A DNA stretch of 64,000 nucleotides from Cryptomeria japonica (Eukaryota > Streptophyta > Pinopsida > Cupressales > Cupressaceae): assembly GCF_030272615.1 (NCBI RefSeq), contig NC_081410.1:220771415-220835414 (forward strand). The letters run 5' to 3'. Of the stretch, positions 12,039 through 24,402 are shown piece after piece. The translations under genes and the position numbers were made by a program. Numbering within the stretch: position 1 is the first letter of the stretch; every line of letters begins with the position of its first letter. The notes below the pieces were generated by a model. The model was not told the origin of the DNA. It was given only the letters and a program-made list of their open reading frames with translations, and made no database searches.

Positions 12039-13614
12039 CCAACTACAGTCCTAATTTAACTCAACTTGTAGTTTCTTTACATGTAATTCAAGTGAACGTG
12101 ACACTTGCAATTACAAAACTCTTTTTTACATGTAACTTGTCATAACAAAATTTCAAATGCATAATTGAACTATTCTATGTGTTTGAAGACATGACTCTAA
12201 CTACATCATCATTTGTCTGTGATGATCTTCATGCTACTTCAGGATGTTAGAACTTGAAGTATTCAGGATTAGTGAAGACATCTCGAACTGGAATGAGAAT
12301 TTGCTTCCTTGATGATCCTTGTGTCCTTGGCCAACAAAATTCAATCTTATCTTCTTGCTTGGGGTAGTACTGGCTTTTCAGGAGGGAAGTTCTTTGCAAT
12401 GCTAAGTAACAAGCCTGTCTATGTCTTAAAAGCATTCTATGCTCTCAATCAATCATATCACTTATCCATCTCCTTGTATGGCTTCGTCATGTTGTTGTTT
12501 TTTCTTTGTATCATCCTCCAATCTTGGAATCTACTTGCAAAATAAGGTCCATGCCTTAATTTTTTGGTTTGATAGATGGTGTGTGCAAACAAGACTGACA
12601 AGGGAATGGATAATTTGATGCAAAAATGGGCTCACAAGTGAATTTCGGGTTTTGAGGACTGCATTACATGTGCGAAAAAACAAGACTATTGACTTGCAAT
12701 TATGAGGAACAAACATGCAACTTCATATGTGTAATGGAAAAATACAACTTTGCACTTGTAATCAGACCCTAGAGACCCATTTTTAAGTGTTTTTTTACTG
12801 TATTTTGGACCAATTTCGGGTTTTGGAAGGCTAACTGCAAATGCAAGTATTCACATGAGGCTATCTTCGACTTGGTGAAAGGCCATGCGAACTCGAAAGC
12901 AATCATTTTCTTGATGGGTAAAGCATAGACTTGTCAAATATCACTACTTGTAATCGGGTTTCAAAATCCCGGTTACAAGTAAAGTGCAAATTTACTTGAA
13001 GGGAAGAACACAAGCTTGTCTTATTGGGAATGCACATAGACATCTCTGATAGTCATGGCCATGATTGATATGAGAGGCAAATTTTACTTGTGATACAATG
13101 GGGAAAACTTTGCAAATCATTCATGGGAGTGAAACAATGGAGATGAAGAACTTTGACATTTGGCATAAAAGAAACTTGTAGTTGCCTTGTGGAAATCCGA
13201 CCATGGAGGGAAGATACAAAAGTTTCTTTGGAAAATCATTTTACTTGCTTTTACTTATGGATAAAAAACGTTTTCAGCAAACCCTAACCATTTGGGCAAA
13301 GAGAGAAATGTATCAATAAACAATAACAAAAATCAGTACCATGTCTTAGCAAATTTGCCCCTATAACTTAGCAACAAGACTCAACTCTTCCTTAAAACAT
13401 GAAGAGAAGATGAAAATGCAGACCAAAATGCCTCCGCTACACATGTGGCCATGAAAAAAGAGGAGAAAACCAACTAAAAATATTCCAAAAGGTGGCATGA
13501 ATAGGGCGAGAAAGAAGGATTCATTGAAGTTGTAGATTTTCCAAGTGTTCTTCATGCTAAAAATCTCTCCAATCGAGGTAGATATGAGCAAGAACAAGTA
13601 AAAATCCATAAAAC

Positions 13615-15263
13615 TGTAGCGTCGTAAATTGTACGCACTTGCTAGGGTGGTACAATTTCACACCTAGTTTAGCACCCGCCTTGGCGCATTTTGCATTTTG
13701 CATTGCATTTCCCCTTTAGCACTTAATTAATCAAATTAATTAGGTCTAAGGTCCTATTTCATCATCTTCCACATTATAAAGTTGGGCCCTTTCATTAAAG
13801 TGTGCCCCTTTCATTTTATTCTTCCAATACATCATTTAATCAAAACCCTAATTACGCCCTATTCTGAGCTTGGGGGCTTGATTTCGAGGGTCAAAACATC
13901 TCGAAATCACCTGTAACTTCGGGATTCTCTCTAAAATCATCATATCTGACGGCCCTGAAAATTTGGTGAAAAGTTGTCGGGACCATGGCGCCCGGAGTGC
14001 ACACGGTCCTGGACATTTTTCCCGAAATTTTAGGAGCGCGATCCAATCATAAAATAAAGGTTAACCCCAAGAAATTGGCGGGATATTCGATCTCTAGGTC
14101 GGCCAAAAGACGAAATTGCGACCTAGGGTTTCATACATAAGAGCTCTCTTTCTTCATTTGAAGGGACCGGATTTTTGTTTCCAGGAACCTCATAGGCAGC
14201 GAAAGAGCAGATCTTTGAAGACTTCAACATCTTACAACATCCCTCTATCAAGCATTTATCAATTCCATTCATCCATTTAGGGCTTGAAAGACATTGAAGA
14301 ACAATAGGAGATTACCGACTGAAGATTGGCTTGTACCTCTCCCTTGAGGGTTGGGTATGATTTCATGTTGTTTTCATGTCTTTGCATAAAGCTTCAATAT
14401 CTCATTTATTCATGCTTTAGATCACTTTGCATCTTGATTTAGAGCATTTACATTATCATTTACAAGCAATTAGGGTTTACTTTCTAGGTTGCTCTAGTTT
14501 GCTTTCTTGCATTTTAGGACCTTGCACACACACTAGGTCTGCACACACAATACATTTTACAAAACAACTTGGCTATTCGTGGAGGTGGAAATCACCGAAG
14601 CGGGGGTTTGACTAAGGCAAAACCCTATATAGCCGCCCAAAACACCTTTTCAGATATAAGTGCAGGTTTCAGGATTCGGACGACGCCGCAAGTTGCAGAT
14701 CCGAAAGACGCAGACGGAGACGGGACCACACACCAAGTTTCGGAGCAGAAGACCAGGACAGGGGCGTGGGGCGCCCTGGTCCTGCCAGGACAGGGGCGCT
14801 AGGCGCCCTGGTCCCTGGGACAGGGGCGCTGGGCGCCCTGGTCCTCCTGACAGACAACATTTCCGACAGTTTTGCAGAGTGCAAAACAGCAGTTTCAGGT
14901 GCAGAATCAGGACAGTGGCGCCCGCGCCCCCGTCCCGAACATTTCCACTCAGATTTTGACTCCGGGTACGCATTTGCATTCTTGTCTTATCTTTGTACTT
15001 ATAGCTTTCCATAGTTTAAGTTCAATTCTGCAATCTTGTTATTAGTTCATACTTGCACTTTGGGGTTAGGGATTGAACTTGCATCATTTTATCTTTCAAT
15101 TACAACAAAGGAATAGAAATCCTAATAGGTAGCCCGTGGCTCTCTCTTCCACAAAAAGAAGTAGCCAATTGTGTGATACCTCTAGGCTCTTTCGTATTCC
15201 ACAATGTGTGTCAAAAGGTAGGATTAGGACATGTCAGCCTAGTCTCGCTTTTTCCCCTACACA
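13615..15263. mobile_element. Solo LTR with perfect target duplication
   Basis: A 1,649-bp unit runs from tgtagcgtcg to cccctacaca and is flanked by the perfect 5-bp duplication aaaac (13610-13614 and 15264-15268). It is nested in the 5' LTR of element A and has no interior. The ORFs at 14427-15014 arise from its GC-rich repeats and are not genes. Confidence 0.75.
14757..14852. repeat. GC-rich imperfect tandem repeat in the solo LTR
   Basis: Three tandem units of about 30-40 bp share the core ggacaggggcgc followed by gcgccctggtcc. The two cores are reverse complements, so each unit can fold back. GC content is far above the neighbouring sequence. Confidence 0.8.
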
Positions 15264-16034
15264 AAAACACTTGCAAGACTAATTTCGAGTTTCAAAAATG
15301 CAATAAGAAAGACATATAAATTTCGCCAAAAGACTTGTAATCGGGTTTTAAAATTCCGATTACAAGTTATAAAACTCACAAAACAAAGAAAAATAAAGGA
15401 AAAAGTAGGGACTTTAAAGGGTAATTACAAGTTCTTATAAACTTGTGATTTTAAATTCACTTGTAATATGATCACAAAGTCCCTACAAAGTAACTTAAAA
15501 GACAAATACTAGGAATGGAAAAGAAACAACAAGTTACACATCTTTATAAGATTTCACTTGTAATTGTTTGAAAAAGTTCCTATTACTTTGAAAGAAAAAG
15601 TCTCTTTTACTTGCAAAAGAAGGAAAATTTCCCACTCACGGTTCAGATATCAAAACTTGATTTTGGAGGAAAGACCAAACAAACGAACTTAGAATGCGGT
15701 GAAATTTAAAACATGGATCAAGGATGAATTGAAGACTAGTCTAGTTCAGAAAGAAGAAAGAATTTTGCCTCAAAAAGCATGCCTTAGAGTAAAATCTCCA
15801 ACTTGCAGTTACTGCTCTGAAACTCAAAATTGAACAGAAAGCTAGGAAAATGAAAGCCAAAACTCACCAAACCCTTGAAAACAAAAGCAAAGACAACTCC
15901 TGATAATTTGACACTAATAAATGTGAGTTTTGCACCTCGTAAAACATGCCTTAGAGAAATAAATGATGCATTTTAAGCAAAAATTTGTAGGGGATGTCAC
16001 TTTTTGAAAATTCAAAAATTGGGACAACATAATA

Positions 16035-17915
16035 GATAGGAATCATAGATATGAAAGATTTAAGCACCATGATTTGGTGAACTGAAGTTAACCACTTGCT
16101 TTTACAATCATCCATTCTATTCAAACAATAGTCAACTAAATTTTTTCATAGTTTTTTACGACAAGCTCCTCCAAATAACGAGATACCAAGATACTTACCC
16201 AAAAAAGAATGCAACTTCATCTCTAAAATCCTAGAGATCTCCATTTACCTATGAGTAGGAGTATTAAAGAAAAAGATTTCAAACTTTCTCTAATTGACCC
16301 ATTACTTTGAAACCTATCTATACTTGTCAATTGTTGCCTTCATCACTTGAGCTTCTTGGAAATAAGATTCTCCCATAAGTAAAGTATTGTCAACAAATTG
16401 AAGATGGGATATGGGATCCATCCCTTGCACAACCCTGACCCATTTCCTCACACTAACCTGCCTTTTCTGGTAATCAGCCTGCCAAGAGCCTATGCCATTA
16501 TAATAAAAAGAAAAGAGGACTTAGGTTCACCCTAACACAAACCTTTGGATGTTTTAAAGCAACCTTGAGGGATACCATTAACAAGAACTGAGAATCTTGG
16601 GGAACATATGCAATTTTTAATCCACTCCACCCATTTTGAGCAATAGTTGAACTTCTCAAGCACCTTCAAAAGGGAGTTCCTGTTAACTTGATCACATGCC
16701 TTTTTGATATCAATTTTAACCAACATTATTTCTATTCCAGCAAGACATGTATAATGAATAGCCTCATGCACAATTATAATCCCCTCAACTATGGACCTTT
16801 TCTAGGAGAAATCGCTTTGCTCCTATGAAATCACAAAATCAAAGTCTTCTTTAATTTGTTGGCAATGACTTTAGACACATTTTTGTAGATCACATTGCAT
16901 AAAGAAATTGGCCTAAAGTCTTCAAAGGATTCTACAACTTCCTTTTTCGATATCAGAGCTATGAAGGTGTTGTTCAAATATTTTAGAACAAACCCTCCAC
17001 CCTTGGATTCTTTCATAGCACTCCAAATGTCACAGGTAAAAATATATGAAAATCTCTAAAAGAAAATTGTAGGAAAGCCATCGAGACCCGAAGCCTTCTC
17101 GCTGCCAAGAGAAAATAAGGCCACCCTAACTTCCTCCATATTTATAGGCTCCATTAGGATTTTGTTCTACTCACCATTGATACACTTTGGAATTACATCC
17201 CAGATGTCATCCTCCTACATCTCCACTATTTTAGCACCATTCAAAAGATTGTGAAAATATCGAACCACGTCTTCATTTATATCACCCTACTCATTGAGAG
17301 TTTAGCCCTCAACATTTTTAATCGAGAAGATTTTATTACTAGACCTTCTCACCATTACTGAATTATGAAAAAAAATTATGTTTTGGTCTCCTTCTTTGAG
17401 TCGTGTGTCTATAGACTTTTGTCGCCAAAAAATTTCTTCTTGGGCAAGAATTTTTTAATAACAAAGTTTCAACCTTTTTCCTTCCACAAAGTCTATCTCT
17501 TCCATCCCTTCTTGAATAATATTTGAGTGAATCCTTTTCATTTTTTCTTCCAACTAAATTTTTTCAACAATTATTTTTTTGAAATGATCCCTATTCCATT
17601 TCTTGAGACACTCTTTAAGTTATTATATTTCCTTGAAAAAGAGGAAATCCATACTACCCGTCCTCTTTGGAGCTTGGCTCCACCACTCTGCAATTAATTA
17701 TCTATATCCATCCACCCTCAACCACATATTTTTAAAATTATTGGGGCACCTGATGGGGGCCATGTCATCAAGTATCACCAATCAAATAGGTCAGTGATCT
17801 GAACTTGAAACTGGCAAAATATCAGCTTCAAAGACCCATGGAAGCTCTACCCATTTTTCACCCACAAAAAGTGACCTAATTTATCAACGATATTTAGGAA
17901 GCCATGTCTTCGATT
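16035..17915 (-). pseudogene. LINE-1 ORF2: end of endonuclease and RT domain
   Basis: Reading right to left, the end of the endonuclease (SDH, then DDMAPIR near 17750-17930) is followed by RT fingers and palm: NNTFIALISKKE and FRPISLCNVIYK (17016-16831), KIDIKKACDQVNR and VLVNGIPQG (16771-16532), and the catalytic loop region near 16390. The catalytic box reads QFVDNTLLMG, so the second aspartate of the usual F/YxDD is Asn. Many stops and frameshifts are present. It belongs with 1-326, 20976-21452 and 32639-34241, separated only by LTR insertions. Confidence 0.85.
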
Positions 17916-18969
17916 GGTCCTGTTGACGACTATTTTTGACACACCCGCCAATAGTCAGGTAGCCAATGTGAACACTCACCACCTCTCCTAAAAAGCAATG
18001 AATTTGGGAAAACTCACTACCCCAAGGTCTCTATAGTCGGGTCACGATGGTGATGGGTAGCCCAATGGTTGATGTGGTTGTACCTGTTAAGGGGCCTACT
18101 GGTTGAAACTAAATCTCACTGGTTGTGAATGGTTGAACTTCCTTGTTTTTTGTATTTATGATTTAAGATTCTCTAGAAAATAAACTGCAAAAGATAGGTC
18201 AAGGAAACGAGAAAATAACAGTGAAACCAATAAAATAACAACTTAATGAACTACTTAGTTAGTTCCCTGCAATCCAAGAAATTATCAAATATCATCCAAG
18301 TTAGCATTCAACAACGGACCTCCAGTAAACCTACAAAATCATCAATTTCACAGACTTATGGAAATAAAATAATCAACAATACAACCTATCACAATAATTC
18401 TCATACACCACTGACGTGTGCAATATGATTCATAAAGTAATAAACAAAAAGATCAAACCACGTTGCTAACTCCAAATAATAGACATTACCAGATTACACA
18501 AAACATTTTTGTAGAATATAGAAGTAGATCAGGCAATCTACAAGTTGCTTCTTGTATTAATCCCAATGAATGTATAACAAAAATAACTGAACTTCTTAAC
18601 AATTTGCAAATACTCTAAAAATATCTAAGTGGGCCACAAATCATCAATTTGGGGACCCTTACAAATGAATCCAACTTCTCAATTTATACAAGTTCTCTGC
18701 CCTATTATCTAGGAAATAAACCTAACCTAAATTAAGATTTGAAACTAGGAGTCACAGTTAACTTGCAAGTTTATACCTTGATACTCCACTTAACAACTAC
18801 GAAATGGGGACTGCATGCGCACTATGAAGACCATGCTAGGTGAGCCACGTTTTCGTAGTCATGCAGGATTTCTTTGAAAATTAGAGCTTGAGTAGGAGCT
18901 GAAGCTGAAAATACAAAATTAAGGATTTATGAAAAAGCTTTGCTATCTTTAGCAACTATACGTTTATTT

Positions 18970-20556
18970 CTTATTTCTTGGCAAAAGCTTTATAATTATC
19001 AATTATACATGCAACTTCTTGAACAGGAGGATCAACTACGTGCTTAACTCTAAATTTATATTTCTTCAACACTTCATCTGCATACTTCTTTCCTTTCTCT
19101 AGTTCCCGTATTGTCTATGCCACCTGTTAACACTGAGTGATCAAGTGCATGTACATGTCCATGAGGGAGACATCAAACTGGGCCAAAGGTCCTCAGTGTT
19201 GAGCCTCGTATGCATCCCACTAATTCAAAACTTGTTGTTGTTCCATTATCCCCGTACTAGTCAGCCCTAATCCAAAGGCTCCAAGCATACTCTTTACAAA
19301 ATTCTCATATGACAAAATTTCCCTGAGAAGGGGGAATCGAATATTTGCCATATCCTTCATATACTGCTGAAGCATTTCAATCTTCAGCTCCAAAATGTAT
19401 ACATAGGACTGCAAGTTTTCATAACTATCACCTCCTCAAAGGTCCTCCTCCATTACCGTCTCTTCCCCTAGTCGTAATACTTTATTCAAAACTAGGAATT
19501 GCTTATTGAAAATACTTAGCTTTCATTCCCATTGCGTAGCACAAGAATCTAAGGCTCTGCCTGCCTGTACTGCCCTCTGGTATATCTTCATTGTATCCTG
19601 CAGAAATAGTCTAATCTTAGCCGCATTTATTTGGGTCCATGACTTGGCTGCAGCGGCCACTCGTCTCACCTCCACTAGTGCCTTCACTTCTCCCTCTAGC
19701 AATGATGAGGTTGAAGGTAGGTCATCAGCTCTACAAGAGTCTAGAGGTTTGCTCATTTCAACTAAGAGTTGCTTGTATTGTTCCACTTGTGCTTTGAGAT
19801 CTAGATTCGAAGTATGCTCCTTCTCTACACGCCCTCTGATGACACTTGTGGCTAGCTCCAAAGTATCTAGCTCTCCCTAATTGGTTTGTTTACCCAAATT
19901 TATCTCAGATATTTGATACTTGGGAGAAGCTTGTCCCTCATGTTGGAATGGAACTGCCACATCTGCAATCACTTCACTGGAACCAGTTTTTGATAAATGA
20001 TGAACGGTTTTGAGCTTCTTAGCCTTTGGTGGCTCCTCGGTGACTACTTGTTGTAGAGTGACCTTGGGAAGCTCCACTTTTCTCTTTTTCTTCTCTAAGG
20101 TAAACTCAAGCCATTGCGATATATCTTCATCCTTGTCACCTTGATGTGATACTATATCTGCAGTTACAACATGGACGTCCGCCTGCTCCTCTACTTCATC
20201 TCTTTCCTCTGCCTCTGTTTGCCTGGGATCTTGAGGTGAGGTAACTTGGCAGGCTAGATTGGTTTGGAGAGCCTATTGCTTATGTAACTCTCCCAGTTTG
20301 CCACTGACCTCTTCATTAAATGTCATCTCTTCCTCACCTGCCTCTATTTCACCTTTCCCGGCTGCTATATCCTTGAGTAGGTCCTCTTGGTCTTGGGGGT
20401 TAGAACTAGTCTTTCATTCAATAGGTCTTCTGCCTCATCCCCTTCTTGCTCGCCTTCTAGTGGTCGTTGTTGCTCAAGATCCTCTTCCTCCTGATCTGAA
20501 TCAGACTCAATGTTCCTAATTTTTACTTTTTCAGTGGTATACCTGAAGCTTGACAC
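18970..20556 (-). pseudogene. Gene B copy 2, N-terminally truncated
   Basis: Closely similar to 3050-4640. It starts abruptly near 20546 with the RYTTEKVKIRNIESDSDQ stretch and lacks the whole N-terminal part present in copy 1. It is open through KIRLFLQDTMKIYQ where copy 1 has TAG codons, but has its own stops near 19865, 19520 and 19430. The C-terminal part (19414-19220) includes NLQSYVYILELKIEMLQQY and LGAFGLGLTSTGIMEQQQ, shared with copy 1. The different stop patterns show that the two copies decayed independently from a longer coding ancestor. Confidence 0.55.
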
Positions 20557-20870
20557 AAGAAAGGAAACACCCTACCCCGGAACTCTACGGGTCCGGGGTT
20601 CCGAAGCAAGCAAAAAAAGGGTCCACCTCGAGACTCTGAAGTTCTAATGCAAAAGACACAAAACCTTGGGACTTCGAAGTTTTGAGGCAAAAGACACAAA
20701 ACCAAAGAAACCAACCTCGGGACTCCGGGGATCTGGGGTTCTGGGGTTGGTAAAAAGAAAAGAACAAAGAAAAAGGGACCTCGGGACTCCAGGACTCCAG
20801 AGTTACGAGATGAAAGAAAAACAATGAATGAAGACGCCAAAATCGGGACTCTAGGGTTTTGAGGTCCGAA
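20555..20870. repeat. Irregular cggaact / gggactccgg repeat cluster
   Basis: About six loosely spaced copies of a cctcgggactccgg-ggttccg motif are separated by purine-rich spacers with aaaagacacaaaacc. The motif is related in theme to the array at 45403-45875. The ORFs at 20523-20966 are translations of this repeat and are not counted as genes. Confidence 0.6.
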
Positions 20871-20975
20871 ACCAAAAAGAACAAAAGAAAAGAAAAGACA
20901 AGACAAAAATAGGGGACCCAAATTTCGACGCAAGGAGACTAATGGAGGAATAGATATGCAAGGCATAACAGGTCC

Positions 20976-21452
20976 ACGTGAAGTCCTTGGATTTAAATTT
21001 GATCTCCATCAAACCATTTTTAGTCACAAAGTTGTTAAAATCTTTTTGAATTGCTCCAAACTAGCCTTTACCCCCTTTCTTTTTCAAAGGATTGAAAGTT
21101 GCATTGAAATCACCTCCCATAATAATCACTTCCACTTCATATTCTCAAACCATTTCAAATAGTTTCCTCTATATTTATCTCTTGCTCTTTGTGCTTGTAG
21201 GTCCATAGACATTCAACAAAAGGAAACCCTTATGTAAGGGTTTTGAAAAAACATTTACCAGTTACCAATTCTTGTCCTACTTTATCACATACACAATCAC
21301 TGTAGAAGCATTCCACAACATCCCCAACCTTCTGGAATCACCATCCGCTTCCACAAAACAAACCTCCTAAGGGAACAACTTTTTTTTAAAGAGCCAGTTT
21401 CATCTCCTTTAAGCTTGGTCTCTTGTAAAAAGATTACATCTGGGCGTGATTG
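20976..21452 (-). pseudogene. LINE-1 ORF2: endonuclease domain, central part
   Basis: Right to left the reverse strand encodes SRPDVIFLQETKLKG, then NVYGP, then GGDFNAT and finally KDFNNFVTKNGLMEIKFKSKDFTWT. These are standard landmarks of the apurinic-type endonuclease of L1 elements. Frameshifts and stops are present. The left end meets the ggtcc duplication of the 17921-20970 insert; the right end meets Copia element C. Confidence 0.85.
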
Positions 21453-22097
21453 TGTTAGACAGTTCAAATAACTGGAAGACAATTGAGAGGGGGGGTGAAT
21501 CAATTCTCATAGATTACCAAAACCATTAACAATTAAAACTTTAATACCGGAACCCAGAACATTAATACCGAAATAACAGTTAAACCAATTAAGCATAAAC
21601 AATAATCACAGAATAAATACCATCCACGTGACACCAAGATTTATGCGTGGAAAACCCGGTAAAGGGGAAAACTATGATGAGAAGCCTACCCACAACTAGA
21701 TAATACTTCTGCAGTAAGTATGTGAATTACAATTGAGGGTCCTGCACTTGCAAGAAGGCCAGTAGCCTAGAGTGCAATGCTCATCACAAAAGGAGTCTCA
21801 CTGAGTACATAGAAATCCATACTACAATCCAGAGAAGTGTTGAACTGCAAAAGATAACATCTCCTATGCCTGAGTATAAATCTAGTTAATCTCAATATCA
21901 GAGGACTAAATCCTCTTACATAAACCCAATTAGATCTCCAATGATCGACCAAATACTCTCCCCGAATGATATTACATTATTCGCACATTACATTCCTTTC
22001 CCATAACCATATATAATCTACAATGAGATCTTACATCTATATACAAACACTCGACCATAAAAAATTAGGTCGGCCACCAGATAATAAACCAATTACA
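21453..22097 (-). repeat. Element C 3' LTR, distal part
   Basis: Begins tgttagacagttcaaata and matches the first 650 bp of the LTR at 31435, including the accgg-rich section and the cggccaccagataataaacc end. LINE-2 follows; the LTR resumes at 26268. Confidence 0.85.
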
Positions 22098-22103
22098 TAA
22101 TTA

Positions 22104-24402
22104 CATAATGGCTCCCCGTTTAGTTTCTTCAAAAGTTCCAGAGGTCTTAGACAGAGAGACCCCATCTCCCCTATTCTGTTCACCATTCTTGTTGAATGCC
22201 TGGGTAGATTCATCCTTAAAAATGTGGAAGAAGGCAATCTTAAGGGTCTGAAACCTTCTTCATCCAATGCTGTCTGCTCCCATGAACAATTCGTTGATGA
22301 CTCTATCACCATGGGGGAAGCTACCATCTTGGAAGCCAAAAACATGAAGATCATTCTGAATACCTATGAATCTGCCTCTGGTCAAAAAATCAACTAGGAT
22401 AAAAGCTCTCTGTTCTTCATCAACACCCCGACCCAAAGGCAAATTAGGATTGGTAGGATTCTTGGTTGCAACATATCTGAGTTTCCTTCTACCTATTTGG
22501 GGCTTCTTCTTTGTCTCAAGCCCGAGGAATCCTTCTGGAATAAGTTAATAGACAGACTCAACCTGAAACTCGCTCGCTGGAAAGGGGCTGTCCTTAGTCA
22601 AGCTGGTAAAGTCACTTTGCTCAAAGCCCACTCTCCAAAATATTCCTATGTATGCTCTTAGCTTGTTCAAAATCCCCTCAAAGTTTGTAGAAGCTATTGA
22701 AAGAATCCAAAAAAAGTTCCTTTGGTCGGGTGTGGAAGTTAAAAACAGAATCCCCCTTATTGCCTGGAATAACATTTGTTCCCCTAAGGCCTCTGGTGGG
22801 CTGGGCTTAAGGAACATTAGTTCTATTAATAAAGCTTTATTAGCCAAGCAAATTTGGAGATTCAAAGGGGAGGAAAGAGAATGGAACTCTATTTGGAAAA
22901 ACAAATATCTCTATATGCAACCTTCTGAGGAAGAATTCTTTGACAACTCTTTCTCTATTGATGGATCTGCCATTTGGAATGTCGTGCAATCTGCTAAAGG
23001 CTGGGCTGCTGCTGGCAGAACCTAGAACCTTGGGGATGGGAGGAAAATAAGATTTTGGGAAGATAGATGGATCTTGTATAAACCTCTGGAGGAAATCCCT
23101 ATCCTCAAAGATTGGAAAGATAGTTTCAAATGCAGGTACGGTGAAATGGTAAGAGATTACTGGAGAAATGGGGACTGGATTGACTTTAGCCAGCAGCGTT
23201 CAGATCTCAAGTTCCTTTAGATTGCTCTTTCTGCTAAAATCCCTAGAGACAACAAAGATGACATTCTGATATGGGGGAAAACTCTGGATGGGAAATACTC
23301 TGTTTCCTTTGCTGTGGCTATTCACAATGTCCCGGTGGAAGCTATTCCCATCTGGGCTATCTGGAATAAGAACTTAGTTCCCAAAGTCAACATCTTCTTT
23401 TGGATTTTCATCCAAAATAAGATATTAACCCTGGATAATCTTCATAAAAGAGGCATTATTTTTCCTAATAGGTGTTCTCTTTGTTGCAGGGAAGAAGAGA
23501 CAACTTGCCATATTCTCAATCAATGCTCTTTTAGCCAGGATATTTGGAAAATCATCCTTTCCAGGTGGAACCTGAGCTAGGTCTTCCCGAACTCTCTTGG
23601 TGACACTTGGCTTCAATGGCATTGTCCTAACTCTAATCCTAAAATTGTGGAGACCTGGAGACTTACTCTGTCGATTGGTATTTGGAATATATGGAAAGAG
23701 TGCAACAACAGGATTTTCAAAGATAAAAGGGCTATTCCTGAAGTGGTTGCAGATAAAATCTTTAGGAGTATTTTTGAATGCCTCTATTGTACTAATCAGG
23801 GACTTGCTGCTAAAGATGATTTCAAAGACAGGTGGAATTTTTCTACTACTACTACTAGCAAGGAGAAAGGTAGAGAAGGTCTTGTCTGGTGTTTTCCCCT
23901 GCAGGGATGGATTAAGGCTAACTTCGATGGGGCTTCTAAAGGGAATCCGGGTAAAGCTATATATGGGGGCATTATCAGGAATTTTGCTGGAAGTTGTCTT
24001 AAGGCTGTGGCTGGTCCTCTGGAGAATCAAACTAGCCATTTTGCTGACGCCTCTGCTGCCTTGAATACCTTAATTATAGCCAAAAATCTTAATTATGATA
24101 AAATATGGCTTGAGGGGGATTCACTTAATATTATTAAGTGCTTAAAGGGGGAATCAAAGCCTTCTTGGTCTATTGAGAATATCATCATGAAAGCTAGAGA
24201 GATCATCGCCAGTTTCAAAGAAATTATTATACAACATGCCTTCAGAGAGCAAAACAGTGTTGCTAACTATTTAGCGAATATTGGAGTTAACTCTGACGCT
24301 CAAATGATTTGGCATGAGGATGATCTCAATTTAAATATTAAAGAGATCCTCAGAAAGGACCGTTATACGAGGAGAGAAGGACAATTAAATCATGACAAGT
24401 AA
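22104..24402 (+). pseudogene. LINE-2 ORF2: RT C-terminal half, zf-RVT and RNase H
   Basis: The RT part has GLRQRDPISPILF and the catalytic box QFVDDSITMG with both aspartates. After a TAG near 22396 and a frameshift near 22628 come KASGGLGLRNISSINKALLAK and the post-RT region (to 23025). The zinc-binding domain at 23314-23580 has FPNRCSLCCREEETTCHIL. RNase H (from about 23910) begins IKANFDGASKGNPG and has IWLEGDS. Its first and third acidic residues are present, but the usual A-D-x-LA box reads VANYLANIG, so the last aspartate is Asn. The polyprotein copied its own RNA at the nuclear target site; this copy is 5'-truncated and cannot do so. Confidence 0.88.

Larger units (their letters stand above)
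327..16029 (-). mobile_element. Gypsy-like LTR element A with very long LTRs, gag only
   Basis: The element is bounded by TGTTGG at 327 and ACAACA at 16029, with near-identical 5-bp target duplications (gaata at 322-326, taata at 16030-16034). Two long direct repeats (327-7564 and 9897-16029, both with nested inserts) enclose an interior of only about 2.3 kb. A primer-binding-like sequence next to the right-hand repeat (reverse strand TGACTCTGATGGGGACA) sets minus-strand orientation, in agreement with the gag reading direction. No protease, RT, RNase H or integrase was found. No polypurine tract is visible beside the 3' LTR. It is probably a non-autonomous element inserted into LINE-1. Confidence 0.75.
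9897..16029 (-). repeat. 5' LTR of element A with two nested inserts
   Basis: This matches 327-7564. Subtracting the inserts at about 10812-12038 and 13615-15263 leaves an LTR of roughly 3.2-4.5 kb depending on which parts are counted as original. The ORFs here (12247-12716, 13361-13609) are short, not conserved between the two LTR copies as proteins, and not counted as genes. Confidence 0.7.
17921..20970 (-). mobile_element. LTR-like insertion in the LINE-1 endonuclease, carrying gene B copy 2
   Basis: The ends are TGTTGACGAC and GGCATAACA, flanked by a perfect ggtcc duplication (17916-17920 and 20971-20975). Removing it rejoins the endonuclease motif FTWTNRR. The outer parts (17921 to about 18642 and about 20547-20970) look like one LTR without duplicated ends. 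The inner part is the gene-B unit, so this may be a solo LTR with B nested in it, or an atypical gene-carrying element. Confidence 0.65.

Noticed and set aside
14427-15014. Overlapping Pro/Arg/Gly-rich ORFs on both strands
   Set aside because: They translate the GC-rich repeats of the solo LTR in every frame; no conserved motif.
20523-20966. Two long minus-strand hydrophobic ORFs
   Set aside because: They lie in the cggaact repeat cluster of an LTR and have no start context or family resemblance.
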